This document shows, piece after piece, positions 7,504-15,906 of a stretch of DNA of 41,368 nt. Below the pieces are notes generated by a model. That model had not been told where the DNA came from and made no database searches. It saw only the letters and a list, made by a program, of their open reading frames with translations. The translations under genes and the position numbers were made by a program. This DNA is from an uncultured Eubacteriales bacterium. GTDB lineage: Bacteria; Bacillota; Clostridia; Peptostreptococcales; Anaerovoracaceae. Position 1 is the first letter of the stretch, and every line of letters begins with the position of its first letter. The stretch covers positions 1-41,368 of the forward strand of contig CADBRA010000019.1 in NCBI GenBank assembly GCA_902796965.1, given 5' to 3'.

Positions 7504-9740
7504 TGCGTATTCTCATGGTAACCATGGGCCTCGACATAGGCGGTGCCGAGACTCATATAGTTGAGCTGTCCAGAGAGCTGAAAAACCGGGGCTGTGATGT
7601 GCTGGTCGCTTCAAACGGCGGAGTATATGAAAAAGAGCTGGAGGACTGCGGCATCAGACACTACAGGATGCCGCTCAACAGAAAAGATCCGGGCGCTGTA
7701 AAAGAATCGTACAGAAAACTAAGCGAACTCATAAAAAGTGAAAAGCCTGATATCGTGCATGCGCACGCGAGAATCCCGGCCTTCATAACAGGCCTCGTCA
7801 GGAAAAAATTAAAATTCAGCTTTGTGACGACAGCTCACTGGGTGTTCAAGGTAGACGCGATTAACAGGCGCCTTACAAACTGGGGCAGATATACAATAGC
7901 AGTCAGCGAAGACATAAAGCAGTACCTAATAGACGAGTACGATCTTCGTCCAGATCAGATATATCTTACGATAAATGGAATAGATATGAGAAAATTCTCG
8001 CCTGATGTTTCAGGTGAGAGGATCATGAATGAGTTTGGTCTCAATCCGGCCGCTCCTGTCGTTTCATATGTCAGCCGCATGGACGAATCGAGAGCTCTGG
8101 CAGCGCGTCAGCTCATAGAAGCCGCGCCCGCACTCTCCGAGAAGATACCTGGTATACAGTTTCTGATAGCTGGCGGTGGAGATGTGTTTGACGAGCTCAA
8201 GGCAGAGTCTGAAAAAGTCAACAGCAGTCTCGGCCGCCGATGTATCGTGATGACGGGGGCCAGAACCGACATAAACGAGATTGTAGCTGCAGGCGACATT
8301 TTCGTCGGCGTGAGCAGAGCGGCCCTCGAGGCCATGAGCGCCGCAAAGCCAGTAATAATAGCAGGAAATGAAGGCTATATCGGGATATTCAGAGAGGACA
8401 AGCTTGAAGTCGGGCGGCTGACGAATTTTTGCTGCAGAGGATGTGAGATGTCCGACGCTGAGAAACTTGAGCGCGATATCATCGCACTTTTCTCCATGAC
8501 AGACGTAGAGCGCGCAGTTCTCGGGGAATACGGCAGAGATACGATCAGCCGATATTATTCGGCTGCGAAGATGACTGATGACTACATGCAGGTGTACAGG
8601 CGTGCTGTGCAGCCTGAGATAAACGTGCTGCTCAGCGGCTACTACGGATTTGGAAATGCGGGTGACGAAGCGATACTCGGTTCTGTTTACGAGAACATCA
8701 TGAGCATGGGCCGCAACACAGCGGTAAGCGTGCTCGTGGCCAATCCTGAAAAGAACAGAGGCAGGTATCCGTTCCGCATGATAGACAGGTTTAATATACC
8801 GGCTGTCAGAAAGGCTGTGACAGAAAGCGACGTTGTCGTGTCGGGCGGAGGGTCGCTGCTTCAGGACAGGACGTCTACCAAATCGCTTATTTACTATACA
8901 TGGATCATGAACGAGGCTGCGAAGCACAGCAGACTGGTCATGTACGCCAATGGTATAGGCCCGGTAATCAGAGCGAAGAACCGGGCCAGAGTCCGCGGAG
9001 CGGTCGAAAAGGCCGGACTGATCACGCTGCGCGACAGCAAGTCTGCTGACACGCTGCGCGAAATGGGTGTGACGGACAAGGAGCTTTATGTTACGGCTGA
9101 CCCTGTTTTTGCATATAAAGGGGCCGATGTGTACAGAGCAAAAAATAAGTCGGATGAGCTTCTTAAGGAAAAACTGCCGGAGACAGGCGCCGACAGACCG
9201 TTTGTGGCTGTTTCTTTAAGGGACTGGCAGGCAGCCGATCCTGATTTTGATTCAAAGACCGCGGAACTTTGCGATTTCATACATGAAAAATCGGGCATGG
9301 AGATTGTTTTCATAGTTATGCAGCGTCCGAACGACGAGGATATAAGCCGAAGGGTGATGGGACTCATGAACAGCAGAGCGTTCCTGCTTAATGACTATGA
9401 AGGAACGGACGATCTGATGGGCATCACCGGGCGTGCGTCATTCATACTCTGCATGAGGCTTCATACACTGATATTTGCGGCTCATATGGGCGTGCCTACG
9501 CTTGGAATCGTTTACGATCCTAAGGTGCGCGAATATCTCGGGATGCTCGGTATGCCGTCGGCGGGAAGCGTCGAGAAGTTCGATATTGATGAGGCTGAGG
9601 AAAAAGCGGCAGATATGATCGAAAACAGAGAGAAATATGCTGAAAGGATCAGAGCTGCGTCGGAGCAGCTTGCGGAGAAGTCAGAAGACAACAGAATTCT
9701 TCTTGAGAAATTTTTCGATGAAATGCAGGTGGGCAGATGA
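7503..9740 (+). CDS. csaB: GT4 glycosyltransferase fused to polysaccharide pyruvyl transferase CsaB
   Basis: 745 residues, about twice the length of a free CsaB. Residues 1-370 are a GT-B, family 4-like glycosyltransferase: an N-terminal GLDIGGAETHIVELS loop, DIVHAHARIPAF, a TINGID segment and a C-terminal AALEAMSAAKPVIIAGNEG donor-site region. Residues about 373-745 are CsaB: INVLLSGYYGFGNAGDEAIL, VVSGGGSLLQD, RDSKSADTLREMGV and CMRLHTLIFAAHMGVPTLGI are all family motifs. CsaB transfers pyruvate from phosphoenolpyruvate to a ManNAc residue of the secondary cell wall polysaccharide, creating the ligand of SLH domains. One polypeptide could therefore add a sugar and pyruvylate it. The start overlaps the DUF4330 stop (TAATG) and the end overlaps the next gene by 4 bases, so translational coupling is likely. 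Confidence 0.9.
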   Translation: MRILMVTMGLDIGGAETHIVELSRELKNRGCDVLVASNGGVYEKELEDCGIRHYRMPLNRKDPGAVKESYRKLSELIKSEKPDIVHAHARIPAFITGLVRKKLKFSFVTTAHWVFKVDAINRRLTNWGRYTIAVSEDIKQYLIDEYDLRPDQIYLTINGIDMRKFSPDVSGERIMNEFGLNPAAPVVSYVSRMDESRALAARQLIEAAPALSEKIPGIQFLIAGGGDVFDELKAESEKVNSSLGRRCIVMTGARTDINEIVAAGDIFVGVSRAALEAMSAAKPVIIAGNEGYIGIFREDKLEVGRLTNFCCRGCEMSDAEKLERDIIALFSMTDVERAVLGEYGRDTISRYYSAAKMTDDYMQVYRRAVQPEINVLLSGYYGFGNAGDEAILGSVYENIMSMGRNTAVSVLVANPEKNRGRYPFRMIDRFNIPAVRKAVTESDVVVSGGGSLLQDRTSTKSLIYYTWIMNEAAKHSRLVMYANGIGPVIRAKNRARVRGAVEKAGLITLRDSKSADTLREMGVTDKELYVTADPVFAYKGADVYRAKNKSDELLKEKLPETGADRPFVAVSLRDWQAADPDFDSKTAELCDFIHEKSGMEIVFIVMQRPNDEDISRRVMGLMNSRAFLLNDYEGTDDLMGITGRASFILCMRLHTLIFAAHMGVPTLGIVYDPKVREYLGMLGMPSAGSVEKFDIDEAEEKAADMIENREKYAERIRAASEQLAEKSEDNRILLEKFFDEMQVGR

Positions 9741-10492
9741 CAGCAGATAATGAAAGAATAGAGATACTCGGTGTTCCGGTCGATCTGATCGACAGGGAAA
9801 GAGCGCTGGAGAAATTTGAAAAGCTCTTTCCGGAGCCGGGCGTTACAAAGATATTTACGCCTAACTCGGAGATCGTGCAGAATGCTTCAAAAGACGAAAA
9901 GCTTAAGAAGCTGTTCGGGTCAGCCGACATCATTCTGCCGGACGGGATAGGTCTCGTGTATGCATCGAGAATCGTGGGGCATCCTCTCAGGGAGCGCGTC
10001 ACGGGGATAGATTTTCTCGAATCGTGCATAGCGTATCTTGAAAAAAACGGAAAATCGATTTATTTCTTCGGCAGCAAACCGGGTGTGGCCGAGAAAGCTG
10101 CGGCAAACATAAAGAAAAAATATCCGGATCTGGTTGTCGCCGGATGTCATCACGGATATTTCAAACCTGAGGACGAGCCTGAAATCGTCCGCCAGATAAA
10201 TGAAAGCGGAGCTGATTTCCTGTGTGTCGCGCTCGGCGCGCCTAAACAGGAGCAGTTCATATACAGCCATGAGGACGAATTGAGCGTCAGCGCTGCGATA
10301 GGCGTTGGCGGAAGTCTCGATGTATGGTCGGGAGACCTCAAGCGCGCTCCGGAGTTTTACCAGAAGCACGGTCTCGAATGGCTCTACAGATTTATACAGC
10401 AGCCGAGCAGATTCGGAAGAATGATGAAGCTGCCCGTGTTCATGCTTAAAGTTATAGCTCAGGGCAAAACTCCAGGAGGAAAAAGGCCATGA
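9737..10492 (+). CDS. WecG/TagA/CpsF family glycosyltransferase
   Basis: 251 residues, the usual length of family GT26. Motifs seen: [45 protein letters not shown] and [14 protein letters not shown], then [33 protein letters not shown]. TagA-type members add ManNAc from UDP-ManNAc to undecaprenyl-diphospho-GlcNAc, an early step of wall teichoic acid or secondary polysaccharide synthesis. ManNAc is also the residue CsaB pyruvylates, so placement directly after the GT4-CsaB gene with a 4-base ATGA overlap makes biochemical sense: this enzyme may supply the acceptor sugar. The C-terminal amphipathic helices probably hold it at the membrane. The precise sugar specificity is inferred, not seen. 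Confidence 0.9.
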   Translation: MTADNERIEILGVPVDLIDRERALEKFEKLFPEPGVTKIFTPNSEIVQNASKDEKLKKLFGSADIILPDGIGLVYASRIVGHPLRERVTGIDFLESCIAYLEKNGKSIYFFGSKPGVAEKAAANIKKKYPDLVVAGCHHGYFKPEDEPEIVRQINESGADFLCVALGAPKQEQFIYSHEDELSVSAAIGVGGSLDVWSGDLKRAPEFYQKHGLEWLYRFIQQPSRFGRMMKLPVFMLKVIAQGKTPGGKRP

Positions 10493-11313
10493 CAGCTGAT
10501 ATAAATTTTCTCAAGAAAAAAGCGAATGATATCAGAATCGATATCATCCGCGAAATTCACGCGGCGGGCTCGGGTCATCCGGGTGGATCACTTTCCGCGG
10601 CCGACATCATTACGTATCTCTATTTCGCTGAGATGAACGTCGACCCGGCTGATCCCGAAAAACAGGACAGAGACAGATTTGTGCTCTCAAAGGGACACGC
10701 TGCTCCGGCGCTGTACGCAGCCCTCGCAGAAAAGGGATTTTTTCCCAAGGAAACTCTTATGACGCTCAGAAAGCTCGGAAGCATTCTCCAGGGTCATCCT
10801 GACAAGAAAAAAGTTCCCGGCATTGATATGTCGACAGGATCACTCGGTCAGGGCATATCGGCGGCAGTCGGAATGGCTCTCGCTGCTAAGACAGACGGCA
10901 GTACCAGCAGAGTTTATGCGGTGCTCGGAGACGGAGAGCTTCAGGAGGGCATAGTATGGGAGGCAGCAATGGCTGCAGCTCATTACAGACTTGACAACCT
11001 CACTGCGTTTATCGACTGGAACGGTCTTCAGATCGACGGAAAAAACGAGGACGTCATGACGGTGGCACCTGTGGGTGAAAAGTTCCTCGCTTTCGGCTGG
11101 AACGTTCAGATGATCGACGGACATGATTTTGAGCAGATCGCTCAGGCTGTTGAAAATGCCAAGAAAATTACAGGCCGTCCTCAGATGATCGTGGCAAAGA
11201 CAGTGAAAGGAAAAGGCGTGTCGTTCATGGAGAACGAAGCCGGCTGGCACGGCAAGGCTCCGAGCGACGAGCAGGCAAAGCAGGCAGTAGAGGAACTCGG
11301 AGGAGAATGGTAA
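10489..11313 (+). CDS. transketolase, N-terminal (thiamine diphosphate-binding) subunit
   Basis: 274 residues. Contains the transketolase N-half motifs: [18 protein letters not shown], the [17 protein letters not shown] segment, [16 protein letters not shown] and the thiamine diphosphate/metal motif LGDGELQEG followed by the usual DWNGLQIDG. Split transketolases of two subunits are common in Clostridia and archaea; here the partner follows after a single base. The enzyme moves two-carbon ketol units in the non-oxidative pentose phosphate pathway, in the cytoplasm. It overlaps the WecG/TagA gene by 4 bases and has an AGGAGG about 11 bases upstream of its start, so it is the first housekeeping gene of the envelope operon; sugar-phosphate supply may be the link. 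Confidence 0.93.
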   Translation: MTADINFLKKKANDIRIDIIREIHAAGSGHPGGSLSAADIITYLYFAEMNVDPADPEKQDRDRFVLSKGHAAPALYAALAEKGFFPKETLMTLRKLGSILQGHPDKKKVPGIDMSTGSLGQGISAAVGMALAAKTDGSTSRVYAVLGDGELQEGIVWEAAMAAAHYRLDNLTAFIDWNGLQIDGKNEDVMTVAPVGEKFLAFGWNVQMIDGHDFEQIAQAVENAKKITGRPQMIVAKTVKGKGVSFMENEAGWHGKAPSDEQAKQAVEELGGEW

Positions 11314-11314
11314 A

Positions 11315-12256
11315 ATGGCAGACAAGATTTCCACAAGAGAAGCATACGGAAATGCTCTCGTAAAGCTCGGCGCAGAAAATCCCGATATCGTCGTTTTTGA
11401 CGCGGATCTGTCGAAGTCGACCAAGACTGCCGGATTCAAAGAAGCTTATCCTGACAGATTTTTTAACGCCGGAATTGCTGAAGCCAACATGATGGGCATG
11501 GCTGCGGGCATGGCTTTTTCCGGCAAGACTGTATTTGCTTCTACGTTCGCGATGTTTGCTGCTGGCAGAGCTTATGAGATAATCAGGAATTCTATAGGAT
11601 ATCCGCATGCCAATGTAAAGATCTGTGCTACTCACTCAGGCGTAACTGTCGGAGAAGACGGCGCGAGCCACCAGTGTATAGAGGATCTCGCGCTTATGAG
11701 CGTCATTCCGGGAATGACTGTCGTTCACCCGGCTGACGGTCCGTCTACAGAGAAACTGCTGCGCCAGGTTGCAGCTTTCGACGGTCCTGCGTATGTGAGA
11801 CTCGGCAGACTTTCAGTCCCTGTGATTTACAATGATGATTCTGACATCGTTCTCGGAAAGGCGAATACGCTGAGAGATGGAACGGATCATACCGTTATAG
11901 CGTGCGGCCTTATGGTCAACGAAGCGCTCATCGCGGCCGAAGCGCTCGCAAATGACGGAATCAGCGTTCGTGTCATAGATATGCACACTATAAAGCCGTT
12001 CGACGAAGATGCAGTTGTAAGGGCTGCGTCAGAGACGAAGAGCATTATCACAGCAGAGGAGCATTCGGTAATCGGCGGACTCGGCGCGATGACTGCATCA
12101 GTAACTGCACGCCGCTGCCCGTGCAGAGTATCGATGGTCGGAATACAGGACAGATTCGGCCAGTCAGGCAAGCCTGAAGAGCTCAAGAAGGAATACAATA
12201 TCACGGCTGCTGATATCGTAAAAGCTGTAAAAGAGGCGGACGAGGCTGTCCGTTGA
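11315..12256 (+). CDS. transketolase, C-terminal subunit
   Basis: 313 residues, pyrimidine-binding plus C-terminal domains. Motifs: STREAYGNALVKLG, the FNAGIAEANMMGMAAGMAFSG segment holding the catalytic glutamate (AEAN), CATHSGVTVGEDGASHQ with the substrate histidines, and VIDMHTIKPFDEDAV in the C-terminal domain. It forms the active enzyme with the N-terminal subunit encoded immediately upstream (one base between stop and start); the start sits just after GGAGAATGG. The family resemblance to DXP synthase and pyruvate dehydrogenase E1-beta is general, but the paired arrangement and GVTVGEDGASHQ point to transketolase. Confidence 0.92.
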   Translation: MADKISTREAYGNALVKLGAENPDIVVFDADLSKSTKTAGFKEAYPDRFFNAGIAEANMMGMAAGMAFSGKTVFASTFAMFAAGRAYEIIRNSIGYPHANVKICATHSGVTVGEDGASHQCIEDLALMSVIPGMTVVHPADGPSTEKLLRQVAAFDGPAYVRLGRLSVPVIYNDDSDIVLGKANTLRDGTDHTVIACGLMVNEALIAAEALANDGISVRVIDMHTIKPFDEDAVVRAASETKSIITAEEHSVIGGLGAMTASVTARRCPCRVSMVGIQDRFGQSGKPEELKKEYNITAADIVKAVKEADEAVR

Positions 12257-12258
12257 TC

Positions 12259-13674
12259 ATGCAGAGGGACGAGATATTTGAAATGACCGTGACTGACATC
12301 AGCACATCGGGTGATGGCATCGGGCGCATAGACGGCATGGTTACGTTTGTGCCGGGGCTGATCCCGGGAGATACCGCTGATGTCAGAATAACGGCATTAA
12401 AGAAAAACATCGCGCGCGGAGTGATCGAGGAGATAAAGGAATTTTCTCCGGACCGTACAGAGCCGCGCTGCAGCTGTTTCGGCAGATGCGGAGGCTGTCA
12501 GCTTCAGAATATGACTTATGAAGCACAGATCAGGCTCAAAGAACGTCAGCTGAAGGACAGACTCGAGCGGCTGTACGGCGGAGAACTTCCGGAGTTCGAC
12601 AAACCGTGCGTCACTGACAATCCGTGGTTTTACAGAAACAAGGCGGAGTATGCTGTGAGTGCCGGAGGCATAAAAGAAGACAGAAAAGGCGGCCTTAAGA
12701 ACACAGGCAGCCTCAGAGTCGGATTTTATGACCGCTCATCACATCATGTCACCGACGTCAGGAACTGCATGATTCAGTCAGAAGCGGCCGATATGGCAGC
12801 ATACGGACTGAGAAGGTACATAAGCGAGTCCGGCATATCTGTCTATGACGAAAAGACGCGCAGAGGACGTCTGCGCCGTATGGTTGTCAAAGTTTCGCCG
12901 GCGACCGGCGAAGTCATGATAATACTCGTCATAAACGGCAAAAAGCTGAAGGATCCTCAGCTGTTAGCCGACATAATGGATGAAGCTGTCACGGGCGATT
13001 ATTATCTGGCTTCGATAGCGGCAGAGTATAATTCACACCGCGACATATCTGTTCCGGGAAAGTTCGAAATCATAGCGGGAGCTGACGTTATCCGCGATTC
13101 GGCAGGAGGACTTGAGTTTGAAATCTCACCTCAGTCGTTTTATCAGGTTAATTCTGAGACGACTGAGAAATTATACAATACGGTTCTCGAGTATGCTGAT
13201 CCCGGTCAGGACGACACGGTGTTCGATCTTTACTGCGGGACAGGCACGATAGGACTTTTCTGCGCCCGTCAGGCAGGATACGTGTGGGGCATAGAGTCGG
13301 TCGAGCAGGCAGTGCTCAATGCCAATAGAAATGCTGTCATCAACGGAATCGTGAATATACAGTTCATAAACGGTAAAGCTGAAGAGAAGATCTTTGAACT
13401 CGAGGAACGCGGCATAATGCCTGATGTAGTGATCATGGATCCGCCGCGTTCGGGATGCAGGCCGGAGCTGCTCGATGCAGTTGTAAAGAGCGCGCCTTCT
13501 CGCATCGTCTATGTATCGTGCGAACCGTCGACGATGGCGCGGGACCTCAGATTGCTGGCAGGTCCTGACAGCAGGTACAGAGTAGAGCGTGTGCGCCTCA
13601 TAGATCAGTTCAGTCAGACGATCAGGCTGGAGGCATGCTGTCTGCTGACAAAGTCGGACGGCAGCAGGGGCTGA
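12259..13674 (+). CDS. rlmD: 23S rRNA (uracil-C5)-methyltransferase, RlmD/RumA type
   Basis: About 471 residues. A TRAM domain (about 1-60) is followed by an iron-sulfur cysteine cluster (CSCFGRCGGCQLQNM), a central domain and a C-terminal SAM methyltransferase domain with DLYCGTGTIGLF, VIMDPPRSGCRPE and the catalytic VYVSCEPSTMARDL segment. Enzymes of this family make m5U in 23S rRNA (U1939, or U747 plus U1939 in the RlmCD type of Firmicutes); sequence alone does not decide which. The ATG at 12259 lies two bases after the transketolase stop, preceded by only a weak purine-rich patch, so it is likely coupled to that operon. It is the last gene before a hairpin terminator at 13786. Confidence 0.88.
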   Translation: MQRDEIFEMTVTDISTSGDGIGRIDGMVTFVPGLIPGDTADVRITALKKNIARGVIEEIKEFSPDRTEPRCSCFGRCGGCQLQNMTYEAQIRLKERQLKDRLERLYGGELPEFDKPCVTDNPWFYRNKAEYAVSAGGIKEDRKGGLKNTGSLRVGFYDRSSHHVTDVRNCMIQSEAADMAAYGLRRYISESGISVYDEKTRRGRLRRMVVKVSPATGEVMIILVINGKKLKDPQLLADIMDEAVTGDYYLASIAAEYNSHRDISVPGKFEIIAGADVIRDSAGGLEFEISPQSFYQVNSETTEKLYNTVLEYADPGQDDTVFDLYCGTGTIGLFCARQAGYVWGIESVEQAVLNANRNAVINGIVNIQFINGKAEEKIFELEERGIMPDVVIMDPPRSGCRPELLDAVVKSAPSRIVYVSCEPSTMARDLRLLAGPDSRYRVERVRLIDQFSQTIRLEACCLLTKSDGSRG

Positions 13675-13785
13675 GTACACTGTTGTGATCTGACAGCGCG
13701 GACTTTGGCCCAGCGGAGCGCAATGCGATAAATGCAGAATAGCAGCGATATCAATGAAGGTCAGGAAAAGCTGATATATTGGAAT

Positions 13786-13831
13786 AGGACGTCCGAATGC
13801 CGGATTTTCAGGCAGAAGGTCGTCCTTTTAT
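13786..13831 (+). terminator. nested-hairpin terminator of the envelope/transketolase operon
   Basis: Outer arms AGGACGTCC and GGTCGTCCT (9 bp, one T-T mismatch) enclose a smaller TGCC/GGCA hairpin; TTTTATAT follows. It lies 111 bases after the rlmD stop. Confidence 0.7.
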
Positions 13832-13904
13832 ATACAGAATTATGAAGATGTATTGAATCAGGGGATATTTTTGCGAACACATTTTATTATCAGATGATAA
13901 GTGT

Positions 13905-13979
13905 TAAAATATTATCGATCGATTTCATCCTCCACGCGAAAAGCGATGCAGCTGACGTTTGCGCCTGTATCGCTTTTTT
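13905..13979 (+). ncRNA. possible small RNA ending in an intrinsic terminator
   Basis: A -10-like TAAAAT at 13905-13910 is followed by about 28 bases and then a terminator-type hairpin: AAAAGCGAT (13939-13947) and ATCGCTTTT (13969-13977) with a T6 run. The predicted transcript would be roughly 60 bases and contains CATCCTCC, complementary to a ribosome binding site. No convincing -35 is present, so this is a weak call; the hairpin could instead be a second terminator of the upstream operon. Confidence 0.25.
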
Positions 13980-14000
13980 CCGTTTAACCAGAAGCTGATC

Positions 14001-14015
14001 CATTCGATTCGAATG
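14001..14015. promoter_or_regulatory. inverted repeat, possible operator
   Basis: CATTCGA-T-TCGAATG is a perfect 7-bp inverted repeat about 66 bases upstream of the ABC transporter -35. It could be a regulator binding site; no regulator gene is adjacent. Confidence 0.3.
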
Positions 14016-14080
14016 ATGCGGGACTGTTCCGGCATTTTATGCTTTCATTCAGGCAGATTAACGGGCCGTTCTGCTATTCA

Positions 14081-14110
14081 TTGACATACGATACTTTACT
14101 ATGCTAAAAT
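14081..14110 (+). promoter_or_regulatory. promoter of the amino acid ABC transporter operon
   Basis: TTGACA at 14081-14086 and TAAAAT at 14105-14110, 18-base spacer. Transcription would start near 14117, giving a leader of about 130 bases. Confidence 0.75.
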
Positions 14111-14156
14111 GAGAACGCATTAAAGCGGTCTGATTCCCGGATAGGGAGTATTTTTG

Positions 14157-14235
14157 TCCTGAAGCTGCGGGACTGCAGGACCGTACGTTTTTATTTTCAG
14201 TTTTCAGCTGTCTGCCGCATACGGCGGGCAGAACA
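14157..14235 (+). promoter_or_regulatory. structured leader of the ABC transporter operon, possible attenuator
   Basis: The leader can form a hairpin with arms GTCCTG and CAGGAC followed closely by a T-rich tract (GTTTTTATTTT), resembling an attenuator, then a second hairpin CTGCCGC-ATAC-GGCGGGCAG just before the ribosome binding site. Overlapping alternatives exist (CTGCAG against CTGCGGG/CTGCAGG). I do not recognise a known riboswitch or T-box; the T-box consensus is not seen. Confidence 0.35.
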
Positions 14236-14247
14236 TCAGGAGGGTAT

Positions 14248-15093
14248 ATGAAAAAGAAGGTATTTGCGGTCGCGCTGAGCCTCATCATGGTTCTCGCGCT
14301 CTGCACAGCATGCGGAAATTCCTCGTCGTCAGGTTCATCGTCCGGAAGCTCTGATTCTTCAGCAGCATCTGACGGCGGAAAGTCAGTTGCAGACATGACG
14401 ACATTCACTGTAGGCTTCGATGCAGAGTATCCGCCGTTCGGATACAAGGACGACAACGGAGATTACACAGGATTTGATCTTGAGCTTGCTCAGGCGGTAT
14501 GCGATCTTGAAGGCTGGAAGCTCGTGAAAAATCCTATAGACTGGGATTCAAAGGACATGGAACTCAATTCCGGATCGATCGACTGCATCTGGAACGGCTT
14601 CACGATCAACGGCCGCGAGAACGATTATACATGGTCTGTTCCTTACTGCGACAACAGCCAGGTAGTTGTAGTGCCGGCTGGTTCCGATATTAAAAAGCTT
14701 TCAGATCTTAAGGGCAAGGTCGTGGGCGTACAGACTGCTTCTGCAGCTTACGATGTACTGACAAACAAAGATCAGCAGAAGGATCTAGGTGATACATTCG
14801 CTCAGCTTCAGCAGTTCGGCGATTATAACACTGCATTCACAGAGCTTCAGGCAGGTTCGATCGACGCTCTCGCTATCGATGTCGGCGTAGCAAACTATCA
14901 GATCAAGCAGAGAGGCGACGGATTCGTAAAGCTCGACGAGGCGCTCAACTCAGAGCAGTACGGCGTAGGCTTCAAGAAGGGCAACACAGCGCTCAGAGAC
15001 GAGATCAACAAGGACCTCAAGAAACTCAAGGAAGACGGAACTGTCGACAAACTCGCTCAGAAATACGATATCGCGGACATGATCTGCCTGTAG
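14248..15093 (+). CDS. polar amino acid ABC transporter, substrate-binding lipoprotein
   Basis: 281 residues. The lipoprotein signal MKKKVFAVALSLIMVLALCTACG has a lipobox-like TAC-G with the cysteine at residue 22, followed by a Ser/Gly linker. The family 3 solute-binding fold begins at FTVGFDAEYPPFGYKDDNGDYTGFDLELAQAVC, then WDSKDMELNSGSIDCIWNGFTIN and GKVVGVQTASAAYDVL. These are motifs of glutamine/cystine/glutamate-type binding proteins; the ligand cannot be fixed from sequence. It is anchored on the outer face of the membrane and delivers the amino acid to the permease and ATPase encoded next. AGGAGGG lies 2-3 bases beyond the ideal distance upstream of the ATG. A strong intercistronic hairpin after this gene may let it be expressed above its partners. 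Confidence 0.92.
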   Translation: MKKKVFAVALSLIMVLALCTACGNSSSSGSSSGSSDSSAASDGGKSVADMTTFTVGFDAEYPPFGYKDDNGDYTGFDLELAQAVCDLEGWKLVKNPIDWDSKDMELNSGSIDCIWNGFTINGRENDYTWSVPYCDNSQVVVVPAGSDIKKLSDLKGKVVGVQTASAAYDVLTNKDQQKDLGDTFAQLQQFGDYNTAFTELQAGSIDALAIDVGVANYQIKQRGDGFVKLDEALNSEQYGVGFKKGNTALRDEINKDLKKLKEDGTVDKLAQKYDIADMICL

Positions 15094-15143
15094 ATCTTTA
15101 ATGTTTGAATAAAAATTATTTTGTGTGAAAGGCACTGCACCGC

Positions 15144-15158
15144 GCCGGCTCCGCCGGC
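15144..15158. repeat. compact GC hairpin, TCC triloop
   Basis: GCCGGC-TCC-GCCGGC, identical to 6457-6471, in the gap between the binding protein and permease genes. The flanking CGC on the left extends the identity with the 6457 copy slightly. Confidence 0.65.
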
Positions 15159-15186
15159 ACAGACAGCGCTGATAAACGGAAACCGA

Positions 15187-15218
15187 AAGGATGGACGCGC
15201 TGGAGTGCGTTCATCCTT
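15187..15218 (+). promoter_or_regulatory. intercistronic hairpin between binding protein and permease
   Basis: Arms AAGGATGGACGC and GCGTTCATCCTT pair over 12 bp (one G-U) around an 8-base loop. It lies between the stop at 15093 and the permease ribosome binding site at 15232. Hairpins in this position in ABC transporter operons commonly limit expression downstream or stabilise the binding-protein message; that role here is inferred. Confidence 0.55.
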
Positions 15219-15246
15219 CTTGATGTTTTACGGAGGAATTATATTA

Positions 15247-15894
15247 ATGTCACTATCTACAATGCTTGTTCAGATGGGAGACGGAATGCTGAAATCTATC
15301 AGCATTTTCATATGGACTCTTGTGCTCTCGCTGCCTCTGGGCCTGATCGTTTCGTTCGGCAGGATGTCTAAGAACCGCATCCTGAGAGGCATAGTCACAT
15401 TCTATATCTCGGTCATGAGAGGCACGCCGCTGATGCTTCAGCTTCTTGTCGTGTATTTCGGCCCTTATTACCTTTTTCAGGCCAACATCGGGGCTTACAG
15501 ATATACAGCGATCATATTCGGATTTGTAGTCAATTACGCGGCATATTTCGCCGAGATATTCAGATCAGGCATACAGTCAATGCCAAAGGGACAGTATGAA
15601 GCCGCCGACGTACTCGGATACTCCAGGAGCCAGGCTTTCATGAAAATAATTCTTCCGCAGGTCATGAAGAGAATACTGCCGCCTGTTACAAACGAAACGA
15701 TAACGCTCGTAAAGGACACTTCGCTCGCATATGCTCTCGCGTATTCAGAGATGTTCTCGATAGCGAAGCAGATCGCGGCTGCCCAGACGACATTTACGCC
15801 GTTAATAGTGGCTGCTGTCTTCTACTACATTTTCAACTATGTTGTAGCCGGAATCATGTCATATATCGAGAAGAAGCTCAGTTATTACAGGTAG
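15247..15894 (+). CDS. amino acid ABC transporter permease
   Basis: About 215 residues, the standard size for a HisM/GlnP-type permease. About five membrane segments are visible, starting with SISIFIWTLVLSLPLGLIVS. The EAA-type coupling loop is present as QYEAADVLGYSRSQAFMKIILPQ, after YAAYFAEIFRSGIQSMPKG, which is diagnostic for the polar amino acid family. The frame stays open upstream, but the ATG at 15247 has a perfect GGAGG 10 bases before it, whereas the upstream part contains hairpins and reads as non-coding; I therefore start here. It pairs with the lipoprotein before it and the ATPase after it (12 bases). Confidence 0.92.
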   Translation: MSLSTMLVQMGDGMLKSISIFIWTLVLSLPLGLIVSFGRMSKNRILRGIVTFYISVMRGTPLMLQLLVVYFGPYYLFQANIGAYRYTAIIFGFVVNYAAYFAEIFRSGIQSMPKGQYEAADVLGYSRSQAFMKIILPQVMKRILPPVTNETITLVKDTSLAYALAYSEMFSIAKQIAAAQTTFTPLIVAAVFYYIFNYVVAGIMSYIEKKLSYYR

Positions 15895-15906
15895 GGAGGC
15901 AGATCA

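Larger units (their letters stand above)
13675..14247 (+). other. 573-base intergenic region with terminators, an inverted repeat and the ABC transporter leader
   Basis: No protein gene is seen. In order it holds: the terminator of the envelope operon (13786-13831), a possible small transcript ending in a second hairpin (13905-13979), a 7-bp inverted repeat (14001-14015), the ABC transporter promoter (14081-14110) and a structured leader up to the start codon at 14248. Confidence 0.6.

Noticed and set aside
8064-8927. 287-codon open frame on the minus strand opposite the GT4-CsaB gene
   Set aside because: The + strand reads through motifs of both domains; the minus frame has no start signal or family features.
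14111-14247. T-box or known amino acid riboswitch in the ABC leader
   Set aside because: The conserved T-box sequence (AGGGTGGNACCGCG-like) is absent and no known fold is recognised; kept only as an unclassified leader.
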